This document shows positions 36,025 through 46,750 of a DNA stretch of 64,000 nucleotides, piece by piece (the first letter of the stretch is position 1; every line of letters begins with the position of its first letter). The notes below the pieces were generated by a model. The model searched no databases. It was not told the DNA's origin and worked only from the letters and a program-made list of their open reading frames with translations. The translations under genes were made by a program, and so were the position numbers. The stretch comes from Cardamine occulta (taxonomy: Eukaryota; Streptophyta; Magnoliopsida; Brassicales; Brassicaceae), in NCBI GenBank assembly GCA_028015245.1, contig CM051393.1, positions 3,826,124 through 3,890,123 of the forward strand. The letters run 5' to 3'.

Positions 36025-37757
36025 TCAGAACTCAGAAGATTTGGCCTCGTCCTTGTCCAGTTTAACTATGAGATCTGAGACCATCTTTTTAAGATCCTTG
36101 ACGCTTTCCTCGAGTTCTTGGACCCTTGACCCATCAGCATCATATGGTTTGTTTTTCTCCAAGGAAACATCCTCAAGCTTTGATTTCAAACAGTCAATCA
36201 TGAATCCTGATTCCATCAGCTCAATATTTTTGACCCGTTCCTTAAGTTTTTGGAACCGAGGCTCATCAGCTTTTGCTTTCTTCCTCTCCAAATCAACCTC
36301 ATCAAGCTTTCTCTTCAAAGAGTCCAGGTTCAAGTTGGGTTTCATCTGCTCAAGCTTCTTGAGGCGCTCCTCAAGTACTTGGACTCGAGACTCATCAGCA
36401 TTATTTAATATCATCTTCTCCAAGCTAATCTTAAAAATATTTTTCTTCAACCAGTCCAGCTTAAAACCCACTTGCGTCAACTCATTCAACTCGCTTCGAG
36501 CGTTTCTTAGCTCATTCATTGAGATATTCTTTGAAGGCTTATTTAGTGTATTGACGAGGCCAAGAAGGACATTCATGTATTCTGTCTTCACCACTTGGTT
36601 CTTTGGTTTGACATAAGTTGCAATATCTGGATGCTCCGCGAGTATCTTCCTCACTAAAGTAACCTGCCAAGGAAAAGTATCTGAATTTAGGAATCAAACC
36701 CAAAAACTAAAATCTATACGCCAAGAATCAACCCCAAAAACAGAATCCTTGCAACTTACCTGAGAAGCAAAAACCCGAAAACCATTGATATCAGCCTCAT
36801 TTTTCTCTGATGCATCTCCGCTTACTCCATCAACAGCTTCAAGAGTTTTAATATAGACTTCAAAGATGAGTCTGTCCTCCTCCAAAAATCCTTTTTCCTG
36901 AAACTTGCTAATAGGCAAGGTCTTTCGGAGATCTCTTCTTTTAACCTCAGCGCCAAACACACAGCGTAAAAGCGAAACATAAAAAACAAAACATAATTCT
37001 TCATCAACCATATGCTATGTATGTAGTTGCTGCCTCTTCAAAATTCAAAATTTTATAAAGTTTTCATTTGTTTCCATCCTATCAGGTGTGATATTATTTT
37101 AAATATCCACATTAATTCTAATCACTACCAACTTACCAATAGACAAGAATTTGGATTCAAGCCAAGTCCACAAAAAAAAAAAAAAATAAAAAAAAATAAA
37201 AACCTTGAGTATAACTTACCACAAGAGATAATTATAAACTAGGAATTTTAGTGCCCTTAAATCTTATATGGTTTTGATTTGTTCCCCTCCTATTCGATAG
37301 TAGACATAAAATATGCCAAACCAAAGAAAAAAAAAACTATGTAAAATATGGAAAGATATAACTTCATTACTAGATGATCTGTAGAGCTCTTTATCAGATT
37401 GACTCAGCATAGTCAAGTAAAAATGAACTCTCCTTTTCCATCCAGGTTGCAGTAATGAAGGATTTGCAACGTGTAGAAAGAAACATAACTGATTATCACA
37501 AAGACTATAACCCTTCGGATAAACGTTGAGATACCTAAAAGAATATGAAACAAAGATTAAAAGCCTATGTAAATAGTGTTACGTACACTCGTATTAAATA
37601 AATCAATGTTTGAGCGTTACAAAAACTAACTTAAGATCCGATTCTTTTCGTTTTACCATTCGCATCCGCCATTCACGAATATTTGAGAAACTATGTGATC
37701 TATCTTCTCCGAGAAGTTATATATCTCAAACCTGAAACTCGGCTTTTGATTCCACAT
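36025..37757 (-). pseudogene. MATH plus coiled-coil gene, tandem copy 3, probable splice-site defect
   Basis: Exons at 37757-37657 (MWNQKPSFRFEIYNFSEK), 37534-37371, about 36975-36760 and 36663-36025. Unlike copy 1, the last exon is fully open: KTEYMNVLLGLVNTLNKPS, then three coiled-coil repeats beginning ADESRVQ, ADEPRFQ and ADGSRVQ. The acceptor before exon 3, CACAG|TTGCA in the other copies, reads TTTCGCTTTTACGC here. No AG is available in the right phase, so correct splicing is doubtful. Otherwise the frame is open, so the gene could still make a product through an alternative junction. I call it a probable pseudogene, with the annotation of the acceptor as the deciding point. Confidence 0.7.
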
Positions 37758-38130
37758 GATTGATCGATCGAATTAGAGATAGAGAAGCCCTCTGTTTTAT
37801 AGAGGAGGCAGAAAAAGAAAAAGAACAACTTTCTCGAAACCCTAGCTTAAAAGCAAAACTGAAAGATAAATACGTAAATTAACCCTTTAACAAAAAGAAA
37901 AAATACGTAAATGAACTTTTATAAAAACAAAATCAAATAATTAAAACCACCACTTAAATATTTGTATTTTCACATTATCATCAGATATGATGAACGTCTT
38001 TAAACCGTTGACCAATGATCCAAGAGACTTCCAGAACGAAGATAAATAAACATTCCTCGAAATCTATTACTGAAGTTACTAATTCTCTGCCGTCTGGTAG
38101 AGAGAAATTTTTTGGTGATTTCATTTTAAC
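37758..38130. other. Upstream flank of MATH copy 3
   Basis: Leader-like DNA. The segment near 37980 (CAGATATGATGAACGTCTTT) is shared with the upstream flank of MATH copy 4 (about 45335), so copies 3 and 4 were duplicated with their promoter regions. Confidence 0.6.
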
Positions 38131-38886
38131 ATGGCTTCAAGCAGAAGGACTGTAGATCTTTGTAGTTCTTTTTGTTTTTTTTTTTCAGTTGTCTCTGGTG
38201 GATTTGTGGTATTTCTTCACTTTTAGCGTTGGTGACTATGGTCCCCAGATTATCGAGACGAAGAGTTTGTCATTGTTGGCTTGGATCTCTAGTTAGTTGA
38301 GATCAAAGCTCGATAGTGGTTAAGGAGGGATAACGGAACTTTGATGGTCCCGGTTCAGGTGAGTAACAAAGCGGTTTTGCTGCTAAGACCATTTGTTTTC
38401 ATCGACTATTCCATCTCTTTCGCAAGATCTGGTTATCATCGTCGATGAATAAGTCTTTGTTGTCTTTGTTTCTATCTCTCTTTTATTATTTTGTCTGTAT
38501 AACATATGTTGCTCTGGGTGCAAATTTCTTCGATCTAGATGTGTATGATTTGTTCTTCTTTTGACAATCTTTTGGTTAATTGATTCATTTACATAGCCTC
38601 TACTGGTGTACGTGGATTTTTTTTTATTTTTGAAGGACTTTCATGGTCTAAATGAGTTTATCATTGTCGAATCAAACATGGATACACATGATAACCTATA
38701 TCTAATTTACAATTTGGTGGTTTCTCCATATGTAGACGAGGTTAACTTTTCTTCGAAGTACATATGTTTTTGAGTCTTTCTCTTTAGATATCTATTGGTA
38801 TCGTCTATTGCTATCTTGTTTCCAATATGTGTATTCTTTTCTTTTTGATTAATGAGAATATTTGCTGAAAAAATAAAAATAAACAT
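38131..38886 (+). mobile_element. Possible LINE 3' region
   Basis: A T-rich, relatively GC-balanced segment contains GGTCCCGGTTCAGG and repeated TTCTTTTGACA-type motifs. It ends in GATTAATGAGAATATTTGCT followed by an A-rich tail (38868-38882). This resembles the 3' untranslated end of Arabidopsis LINEs. There is no coding domain, so confidence is low. Confidence 0.3.
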
Positions 38887-38984
38887 TCCTCTCTTCATAA
38901 TATAATTACTACAATAAATTTCTTTAATATTTTTAGTAAAAATATTAAAAAACATAAATTTATTAAGTTTTATCTTATCACTAT

Positions 38985-39170
38985 ACTATTAAAAATTGAA
39001 GTACAAATAATTTTTTGCCCTTATTGTTTTAGAAAATATTACACTAAGTGTCATTATGTTTACTAAGAAAAATCTCTATAGTATTAAAATTGAAGTACAA
39101 ATAAGTTTTTACCCTTGTAGTTTTGAAGAATATTACACTAAGTATCATTATGTTTACTAAGAAAAAAGAT
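38985..39170. repeat. 94-bp tandem duplication, Helitron-terminus-like
   Basis: The unit starting CTATACTATTAAAA and TTGAAGTACAAATAA (38996 and 39090) and ending TTATGTTTACTAAGAAAA occurs twice. The left edge TCTCTATAGTATTAAAA (39072) looks like the 5'-TC end of Arabidopsis ATREP Helitrons. No matching CTRR hairpin end was located. Confidence 0.6.
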
Positions 39171-40635
39171 TCATTAAGAGTAATCTTGGATTAACATTAA
39201 TCTATTTATTCATATATCCAAACAATCCCTAATTAATTTTCTACAATCCTTACAACCAAACACAATTAATTTCTGATCTAATATTACGATTTTAATAGTA
39301 TGAATTATGATTCACCAATTACCTTTGATCTTATTTTCAAATTATTTTGAATTATTATATAATACAGATAATAAAAATTTAGATTTTGTCTGCATATGTT
39401 GTGATTCAAAAATTTTAAAAGGGACATATATTATTCAATCGATGAAAACAAAAAAATTGTGTTTAACATCCTATATCGGCAAAAACAATGCGTTGCCACA
39501 GGTGCAATCCCAATGAGAGGTCTTTGTCAGCCACAACCCTGAAACAATGCGTTGCCAAACCTTACAAGAAACAAAAATCTTGAAAGTATGGTGATCTTGT
39601 TCTTTTACTCATCTACCATATCTCATGACATTAAGAAAAAACGAGGATGTGCTCACTTGTGCAAAATGTTTCATGTGAACGAGGATATATAATCATCTCT
39701 AATCTAAGCAAAAAGTACAAAATGCTTCACATAGAAATATATCTTCACAGTCACATGTTAATTTTCATTTTCATGATTAAATCCCATCCAATCTGTTCAA
39801 AGAAAATAATCAACATAGAAAAAATTATTAATGTAGTCAAAATTGAAATCTAACAGCAATAAACATTAGCAAAAAAACTTATCTTAATCCCGGAAAAGAA
39901 ACAAAACAACCTAAAAAGTTTTTTTGCAATAGAAAAAAGCTTGATCAAATTAAATAGAGGATTTTTATAGAGACATATGCGCTTAACAATTGTTGTAATA
40001 TGAAATTATGAACTTGCACTTGAATCAGATTGTTTAGTCTTCATTCAAATTTTTACACTTACTTTATATTGGAAAATATATAAGTCATTATCAATATATT
40101 AGTCATTATCAGCGAAAGAGAAACCACGTAGATTAATTGAACATAAAAGGAACAGAGAAATCAAAGAAAATTAAAACATGACAAAATTAAGATTTGTCAC
40201 CGAAAACCCTAAGCAAAAATTATTCACACAATCGTTAAATTCTTAACTAAATTCTGCAGTAAAAGTTATTATCAAACTAATCAATCAGAAACATGACAAA
40301 ACCCTAAGAAATTTCTACTTTACTAACCTTTTCTTCGAGCAATTTAAGAGGCGATAGAAACAAAAAATTAATCGAGTAGAAATTTTGGATTCTTTTGATC
40401 CAAACTTCACCCGATAGATTAAAACGATCTCCAATGGAGATGCAAGGTGACAAAGAAGCAGACGAATTCTCAAACGGAGATTCATTGGTTGACATTTATG
40501 AAATTGAATGAAAAACTTAGAAATGTTGGATTGGAAGAGGAAACCTAACTGACCTTTTTCAACACCTAATTAATGTTTTTTTAAATGGACAAAATTATAT
40601 TGTTATTTCTCATTATTAAGTATTGTTGTTTTCTA
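39171..40635. other. Intergenic, no gene seen
   Basis: AT-rich DNA with short ORFs only. The phrase AACAATGCGTTGCCA occurs twice (near 39485 and 39545) in a possible Helitron interior. A pyrimidine-rich segment near 40300-40500 has a small minus-strand ORF (63 residues, MSTNESPFENSSASLSPCIS) that I cannot assign. Confidence 0.5.
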
Positions 40636-41620
40636 GGGTCGACGGGTTGTATTCCCCATCCAAACTTTCAATTATGTGTCTCTATAAAACTTCAGCCTCA
40701 GGTATAGCTTACATAATGAAATTTTGACGGGGTAAATCCCCACCAAACTTTAATTTTTGGTTACATCTCCATCGATTGGTAATTAATAACGATTTTTGTT
40801 TAATCTAACAGTAACACTAAACCAGATTAAAATAAAAATTAATTAATAATCCGATTTCAAGAGGTTTTATATCTAAAACCCAAATGCTTATCACTACCAA
40901 ACATTCTCTCTTTTTTATATAAATGATATTAAGGGTTTCAAAATCATTTTTAAAAAAACACTAAAACCACGGGAAAGAAGATGAAGAGTACACAACGAAA
41001 CGAAGAACATAGAGATATAGATTTCCTTGTATCTATTGATTCGAAGGAGGAGATTACGATTCAAGGCTTGTGATGAGGTAAGAGATTCGAATAATCCTAA
41101 TTCCTTGTTGACATTCCAATTGCAGTGTCAATTTCTCAAGAAGAACAACACTAAAGTCATTATCTGATTGTCATCACAATACTCGAGTTCTTCTCACTTC
41201 TATTCTTCTTCTTCCTCTATCGTCTTTTTCTTTCTTCGTTCCCGTAGTTTTTTTTTGTTTTTGATTTTGAAACTCTTGATGTCAAAGAAAATTTTTGGCA
41301 GTGATAATAATTTGGGTTCAAAATATAAAACCTTTTAAAATCAGATTATTGGTTAATTTTCATTTTAATTCGGTTTAGTACAGATTAAATGGAAATCGTA
41401 CTCATTAACAACAATGGAGATATAACCCGAAATTTAATTTTAGTTGGGATTTAACCTGTCAAAGTTTCATAGCTTAGCTATGCCCCGATGAAGTTTCATG
41501 GGGATACAATCTTTGGATGGAGATTTACTCCGTCAAAGTTTCATAGTGTAATAAATGTTGAAGTTTCATGGAGACACAAACTTAATTGAAACATTGGGTG
41601 GGGGTATACCCCATCGACCC
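40636..41620. mobile_element. Long terminal inverted repeat element (TIR-MULE-like)
   Basis: The first roughly 140 bases (GGGTCGACGGGTTGTATTCC onward) pair with the reverse complement of the last roughly 180 (GGGTCGATGGGGTATACCCC onward). Shared internal phrases are CAATTA.GT.TGTCTC.AT.AAACTTCA, TTTGACGG.GTAAATC and a CCCC/GGGG block. A diverged 9-bp flank pair (TTGTTTTCT / TTGTTTTTA) fits the target-site size of Mutator-like elements. The interior (40780-41440) has no transposase. The long, self-complementary arms could fold into a hairpin transcript. Confidence 0.75.
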
Positions 41621-41737
41621 TTGTTTTTAAGTCACTTAGAATATACAACTTTTTTACTTTACTGTCGATTCCAAAAGCAACTTTAGAAAACCGATAATAC
41701 TTGTCGCGTTTGTTGTAGTGTTATATAAAACTTAAAT

Positions 41738-41850
41738 TTTAAAATCTTTTTACTCGTGTTGACATATAATCAATCAATTGACAGTTTGACACATATTGTA
41801 TTCTTGTGAATTACAATTTTGACACGTGTCAAATTCTGGTGAAACAATTC
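41738..41850. repeat. Dispersed repeat family, copy A
   Basis: It carries TGACATATAATCAATCAATT then TTGACACGTGTCAAA and ATTCTGGTGA. The same order recurs at 45517-45625 and 45958-46070. A perfect 16-bp palindrome with a CACGTG core sits at 41818-41833. Confidence 0.7.
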
Positions 41851-41873
41851 AAATTTCATATCAAATCTAAATT

Positions 41874-42918
41874 CACTAGAAGAAAACAAGTCTATTTCTG
41901 ACCATCATTGTTGACTAATAATGGTGGTTGGAAATATTCCGACTATTTTTCGATGAATTTGAAAATCGTCAAAAAATAATCAGAAATTAGTCGGTAAAAA
42001 AAAAATAGTCGGAAATTAGTCAAAAATTTTATGACAATTTTTATTGATATTATTTTAAAAATATATAAAATTTTTGACTAATTTTTAACTAAATTTGTAA
42101 AGAAGTTTTGATCAATTTCTGACTATATTTTTTAAATAAATTAAATTTTATGATGATTTTTAATATATATTTTAAGAATATATATAATTTCCGACTAAAT
42201 TTTTAATATTAGTGAGAAATTTCTGACTAAATATAATATAATATAATTTTTTTTAATAAATCGATATATATAGTTGAAAATTTGTTGGAAGTTTTTTTTA
42301 TATAAATAGATATATGGTCGGAAATTGGTTGGAAATTTTTTAAACCAATTTCCGTCCGACTCGTATTTCTTTATAACCCACACGATTTTTTTTTCCCAAA
42401 TCACTTCTAATTTTTAATCATTTATCTACCTTCTCTCTAAAATCTCTCTAAACTTTCTAAAGATTTTAAATCTCCAAAACTTTATAAAACCTTACCAAAC
42501 ATTCAACCAATTAAGATATTAATTTCAATTTAAAAAAAAATATATTTCCATATTTACTTATTTTTTTCTATATTGTTATATTAATCATTTCTTTCTTATA
42601 ATTATTACTTTTGTAGATAATTTTTTTTATGTTTTTAAATTTTTTGATAATTGTTAGTATTTTTATAATATTATATATATATATATATTTCTGACTAATT
42701 TCTGACTAATTTGTTTTTTTTTAAATTGATATATAGTTGGTCGGAAATTAGTCAGAAATTTCTGAGTAAATTTTTTGGTCAGAAATTTCTAACTAATTTC
42801 CGACCAAAATATGTTTCCGACTCTCATATTCCGACTAATTTGTTATAGTCGAAATCTCTGAGTTCCGACCAAATTCCGACTATAACCCTAGTCAGAATTT
42901 AGATGTTTTCTTGTAGTG
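41874..42918. mobile_element. Non-autonomous CACTA (En/Spm-type) element
   Basis: The left end is CACTAGAAGAAAACA and the right end is TGTTTTCTTGTAGTG, inverted terminal repeats with the CACTA core. It is flanked by a perfect 3-bp ATT duplication (41871-41873 and 42919-42921). Both subterminal regions are packed with TCGGAAATTAGTC / GACTAATTTCCGA motifs in both orientations, as expected for transposase-binding sites. The interior is AT-rich and encodes no transposase. Confidence 0.92.
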
Positions 42919-43322
42919 ATTGTATCCAAATTTGTGTAATTAGATTATATCAAATCTAAATATAATTAATTTTTTTTGGTGTATAATTGTATTCCATGTA
43001 TTTTGGGTACCTATTCGGTTCTCTGTTCGGTTCGGTTTGGGTTCGGTTCGGTTTTTGGATCCAGACTTTTTGCTCAGTCCTAATCTATAACAACAAAATT
43101 CCACTTTCAATTTTTTTTATGTCAAACAAAAAAAAAGGTTTCAAATTGTAGATTTCAGAAATCTCCATGATTTCAATTACTCTGGTTCATGGGTTGTTCA
43201 CCACAATCATCATTATCATTTTCCTTCCACCAATCTAAAACATTATTCGAAATACTAAAACCAAAACACCTTCCAATATGAACAATGTTTTCCATTTTAA
43301 ATACCTCCAAAATACATACATT

Positions 43323-45050
43323 TTAAATATACATAGTTTTCCATAAGAGATCATCAGAAGATTTGACGTCGCCCTTGTCCAGTTTAAACTTGAGCTGTAA
43401 GACCATCATCTTAAGATTCTTGACACTTTCCTCGAGTAGTTGGATCCGAGACCCATCAGCTTTTTCTTTTTTCCTCTCCAAATCAATCTCATCAAACTGT
43501 TTCTTTAAGTTGGATTCCATCTGTTCAAGATTCTTGACGCGTTCCTCAAGTCCTAATTGGACTCCAGACCCATCAGCATTATCTAATTTCATTCTCCTCA
43601 TGATAACCTTAAAAAGCTTTGTCTTCAACCAGTCCAACTTAAAACCAACTTGCGTCAACTCATTCAACTCACTTTGAGCGTTTTTTAGGTCATTCACTGA
43701 GAGATTCTTTGAAGGCTTATTTAGTGTATTGACTAGGCCAAGGAGCACATTCATGTATTCTGTCTTTACCACTTGGTTCTTTGGTTTGAAATCTTTTGTA
43801 ATATCTGGATGCTCCGCGAATATCTTACTCACTGAAGTAACCTACCAAGGAAAAGTACATATATGTTTATGTTACTCAGGCAAATAATATGAATCTATAC
43901 GCCACGAAGCAAAGCAGAATCCTTGTAACTTGCCTGAGAAGCAAAAACTTGAAACCCATTGAAATACACAGCCTCCTTTTTCTCTGATACATCTCCGCTT
44001 TCTCCATCAACAATTCTTGCGTAGACTTCAATGACGAGTCTGTCCTCATTCAGAAACCCTTTTTCCTGAAACTTGCTAAGAGGCAAAGTCTTTCGATAAC
44101 CCCAGCTTATAGACTTAGCGCTAAACACAGCGCATGCAACTGTGAAACATAAACAAAAAAATGACAACAAAAAAAAGATTATCACTATCGTCCCCAGACA
44201 CGTCCACGGAGCAATAGACCAGAATTTGGATTCAAGCCAAGTCCACAAAAACCCTTGAGTATAACTTTTGAAATCTACACTAGAGAGTTTGTAAAAAAAA
44301 ACACGATTAATTCAAAACATGGAATAAGGCCGGTTCTGAGCACAGCAAAATAAAACATTTGCCTAGGGTCCCCATTTTTGTGGAATCTCATTTGTAGGAT
44401 TTTTTTTTTTTGGAATGAAAAATTACGGTGTATGCTATTAAAAAAATTAAAAATCTATTTATACATACCTAAAATATTTTTGTGTTCCTATATTATAAAA
44501 TAGATTTTAATTTAATTAATTTTAATTTATCTTAATTTGTAGAATTTCTATAAAAAATTACCTATTTTCTGTTGTTGAAATACACAAAAATATTTTATTT
44601 TTGTTACAAACAAACAAACAAAAACATGGAAGGATATAACTCCATTACCAGGTGATCTGTAGAGCTCTTCGGATTGATTCAGCATAGCTAAGTAATAATT
44701 AACACTCCTTTTCCATCCAGGTTGCAGTAATGAAGGATTTGCAACGCAAAGATACAAAGATAAGTGATCATCACAAAGATTACTTCCCTTCGGATAAACA
44801 CTGAGATACCTAAAAGAATATGAAACAAAGAATTAAACCCCTTCGTAAATTATAAATAGTGCTACGTTCAATCGAATTGTATACATTAATGTTTGAGAAC
44901 AGAAAGAGTTTAAAAAATCTAATGAACGATCCGATTATTTTCTTTTTACCATTCACATCCGCCACTCACGAATGTCTGAGACCCTATAGCATCTTTCTTG
45001 TCGGAGAAGTTATCTATCTCAAACCTGAGACTTGGCCTTTGATCCCACAT
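43323..45050 (-). CDS. MATH plus coiled-coil (RTM3-like) protein, tandem copy 4, intact
   Basis: Four exons, 45050-44950, 44809-44649, 44139-43934 and 43841-43323, encode 328 residues without a stop. Residues 1-155 form the MATH domain (MWDQRPSLRFEIDNFSDKKD, YLCVANPSLLQPGWKR, SWGYRKTLPLSKFQEKGFL). A helical linker follows (KTEYMNVLLGLVNTLNKPS), then two coiled-coil repeats (NADGSGVQLGLEERVKNLEQ and ADGSRIQLLEESVKNLK). Intron 3 has a GC donor with otherwise ideal context (CAG|GCAAGT); the other copies have GT at this place. Plant MATH-CC proteins include RTM3, needed for restriction of potyvirus long-distance movement; the role of this paralogue is unknown. It is the only copy of the four with every frame and splice site readable. 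Confidence 0.85.
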
Positions 45051-45516
45051 GTTTTATCAGCTCGCTTTCGTAAAATTTTGTTACTTCGAGCAAAAGAAGA
45101 AATTCTGTTAAACTTTGTTTGATACGTTCAGTGATTAAGAAGCCCTCTGTTTATATAGGAGGCAAAAAAAAAAAAAAGAAAAAGAACAACTTACTCAAAA
45201 GTCAAAACCTTGCTCAAAGGCCAAAAGGAAAACTGAAAGATAAAATTAACTTTTATCAACAAATATATAAAGTTAATTAATTAATTAAAACCACTACTTC
45301 AACTTTTTTTTTTTTTTTTTACATTATCATTAGATATGATGAACGGTCTTTAAATCCTTGACCAGTGAAAATATTAAAAAGAGTTATCAATGTCATGAAT
45401 TTCTGCTCTGTTTTTGATACTCTATTATTTTATTTTTAATGGAATTTTATATGAAAGACGACAAAAAAAAAAGATTTCATAAATTTATTAAGTTTTATCT
45501 TATTATATAAAAGTTG

Positions 45517-45625
45517 GAATTTTTGTATAAGTGTTAACATATAATCAATCAATTGATACGCATCACATTTTTGTAAATTACAAATTTTCACCCATGTTTA
45601 ATTCTTGCAAGAGAGTTCAAGTTTT
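45517..45625. repeat. Dispersed repeat family, copy B
   Basis: TAAGTGTTAACATATAATCA, then CAATTGATACGCATCACATT and TTCTTGCAAGAGAG. It matches copy A at 41738 with a diverged palindrome region. Confidence 0.6.
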
Positions 45626-45957
45626 ATACATCAATAAAATATACTATTATTTGCATGTAAGTTTTTTTTTGTAGATTTACATCAAGCTAAAAAACTTTTC
45701 TAGTTTGATATTTTATGTAGATTTATGCACGTAAATTTGTATATTAAATATGTTTTTTTAGTTTTTCTTATAATTTAAGGAAAATAAATTTAAGTTTTTT
45801 TTTAATTTAAACACTAAATTAATATATGTAAACATATATATTTTACTTCTCTTTTTTCTTTAAAGAAAAGAAAGGTAAATTTTTTTAAATATGCACATAC
45901 GAATTAGTATATATAAATATATCTATATTTTTGTAAGGAAAAGAAAATTTAAATTTT

Positions 45958-46070
45958 TTGATCAATGTTTACATCTAATCGATCAATTGACGTGTGTCAT
46001 ATTTTTGCTAATTACAATCTTAATAACTGTCAAACTCTAGTGAGAAAGATTTATAAGTTTTGACACATGA
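45958..46070. repeat. Dispersed repeat family, copy C
   Basis: TTGATCAATGTTTACATCTA, then CGATCAATTGACGTGTGTCA and CAAACTCTAGTGAGAAAG, in the same order as copies A and B. A partial second echo (ACACATGACGTATTCTAGTG) follows at about 46060. Confidence 0.6.
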
Positions 46071-46750
46071 CGTATTCTAGTGAGAGATTTCGAAGTTTAT
46101 ATAATAACATAGCTAATAATTATTTCTTAGAATGAAAATAGAAACATAAACTTGATTTGAATCTCATATATAATTGATTATTAATTTGGATAAAATATTT
46201 TTATTTTGTAACCACATATTTTTATTGCATTTTGTTTTGTACTTGGACTGACATGTATAATTAATAGTTTCAGATATCTAGACTTTAGAAAAAAAAAAAA
46301 AAAAAAAGATAGAAATTTAAACTAATTTTACTTAGAAGACTTTCTAAAATTTTAGAAGACCGATCCCTTCTATCTCGTTGACTTCAGTATCGACCTTTCT
46401 CTTTTATTTTTTTCCCGTAATTTAGTAGCAACATAAAAAAAAAATTGTTAACTATATACCTTATGATAACACTTGTTGGCAAAAGAAAAAGTATATTTCA
46501 TATGAGAGTGAGACGAACAATAATCTTTTACAACCAAAAAAAAATAGAGACGATTTGTTTATTGAAGTTTTTAGATTGATGAAAAGGAAAATGTTTGAGA
46601 TTTCCTTTTTAATTATTTTTCATTAAGGGTTTGTCTTTTATTTGTCAGATTACTTGTTTAAATAAAGCTATGTATCTCTTCATCAATGACAATGAGTACT
46701 CTGCAATCACAATAATGTCGGAAAAACGTTGCTTAAGGATGTAATTGAGA

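Larger units (their letters stand above)
45051..46750. other. Upstream of MATH copy 4, repeat-rich
   Basis: The first 330 bases resemble the upstream region of copy 3. Two further copies of the dispersed repeat lie at 45517-45625 and 45958-46070. The remainder is AT-rich with a poly-A run at 46291-46307. No gene was seen. Confidence 0.55.

Noticed and set aside
36041..36616. 191-codon plus-strand open frame
   Set aside because: It is the exact antisense of the coiled-coil exon of MATH copy 3; similar antisense frames occur over copies 1, 2 and 4. The Lys/Glu-rich coil gives Ser/Phe-rich stop-free antisense.
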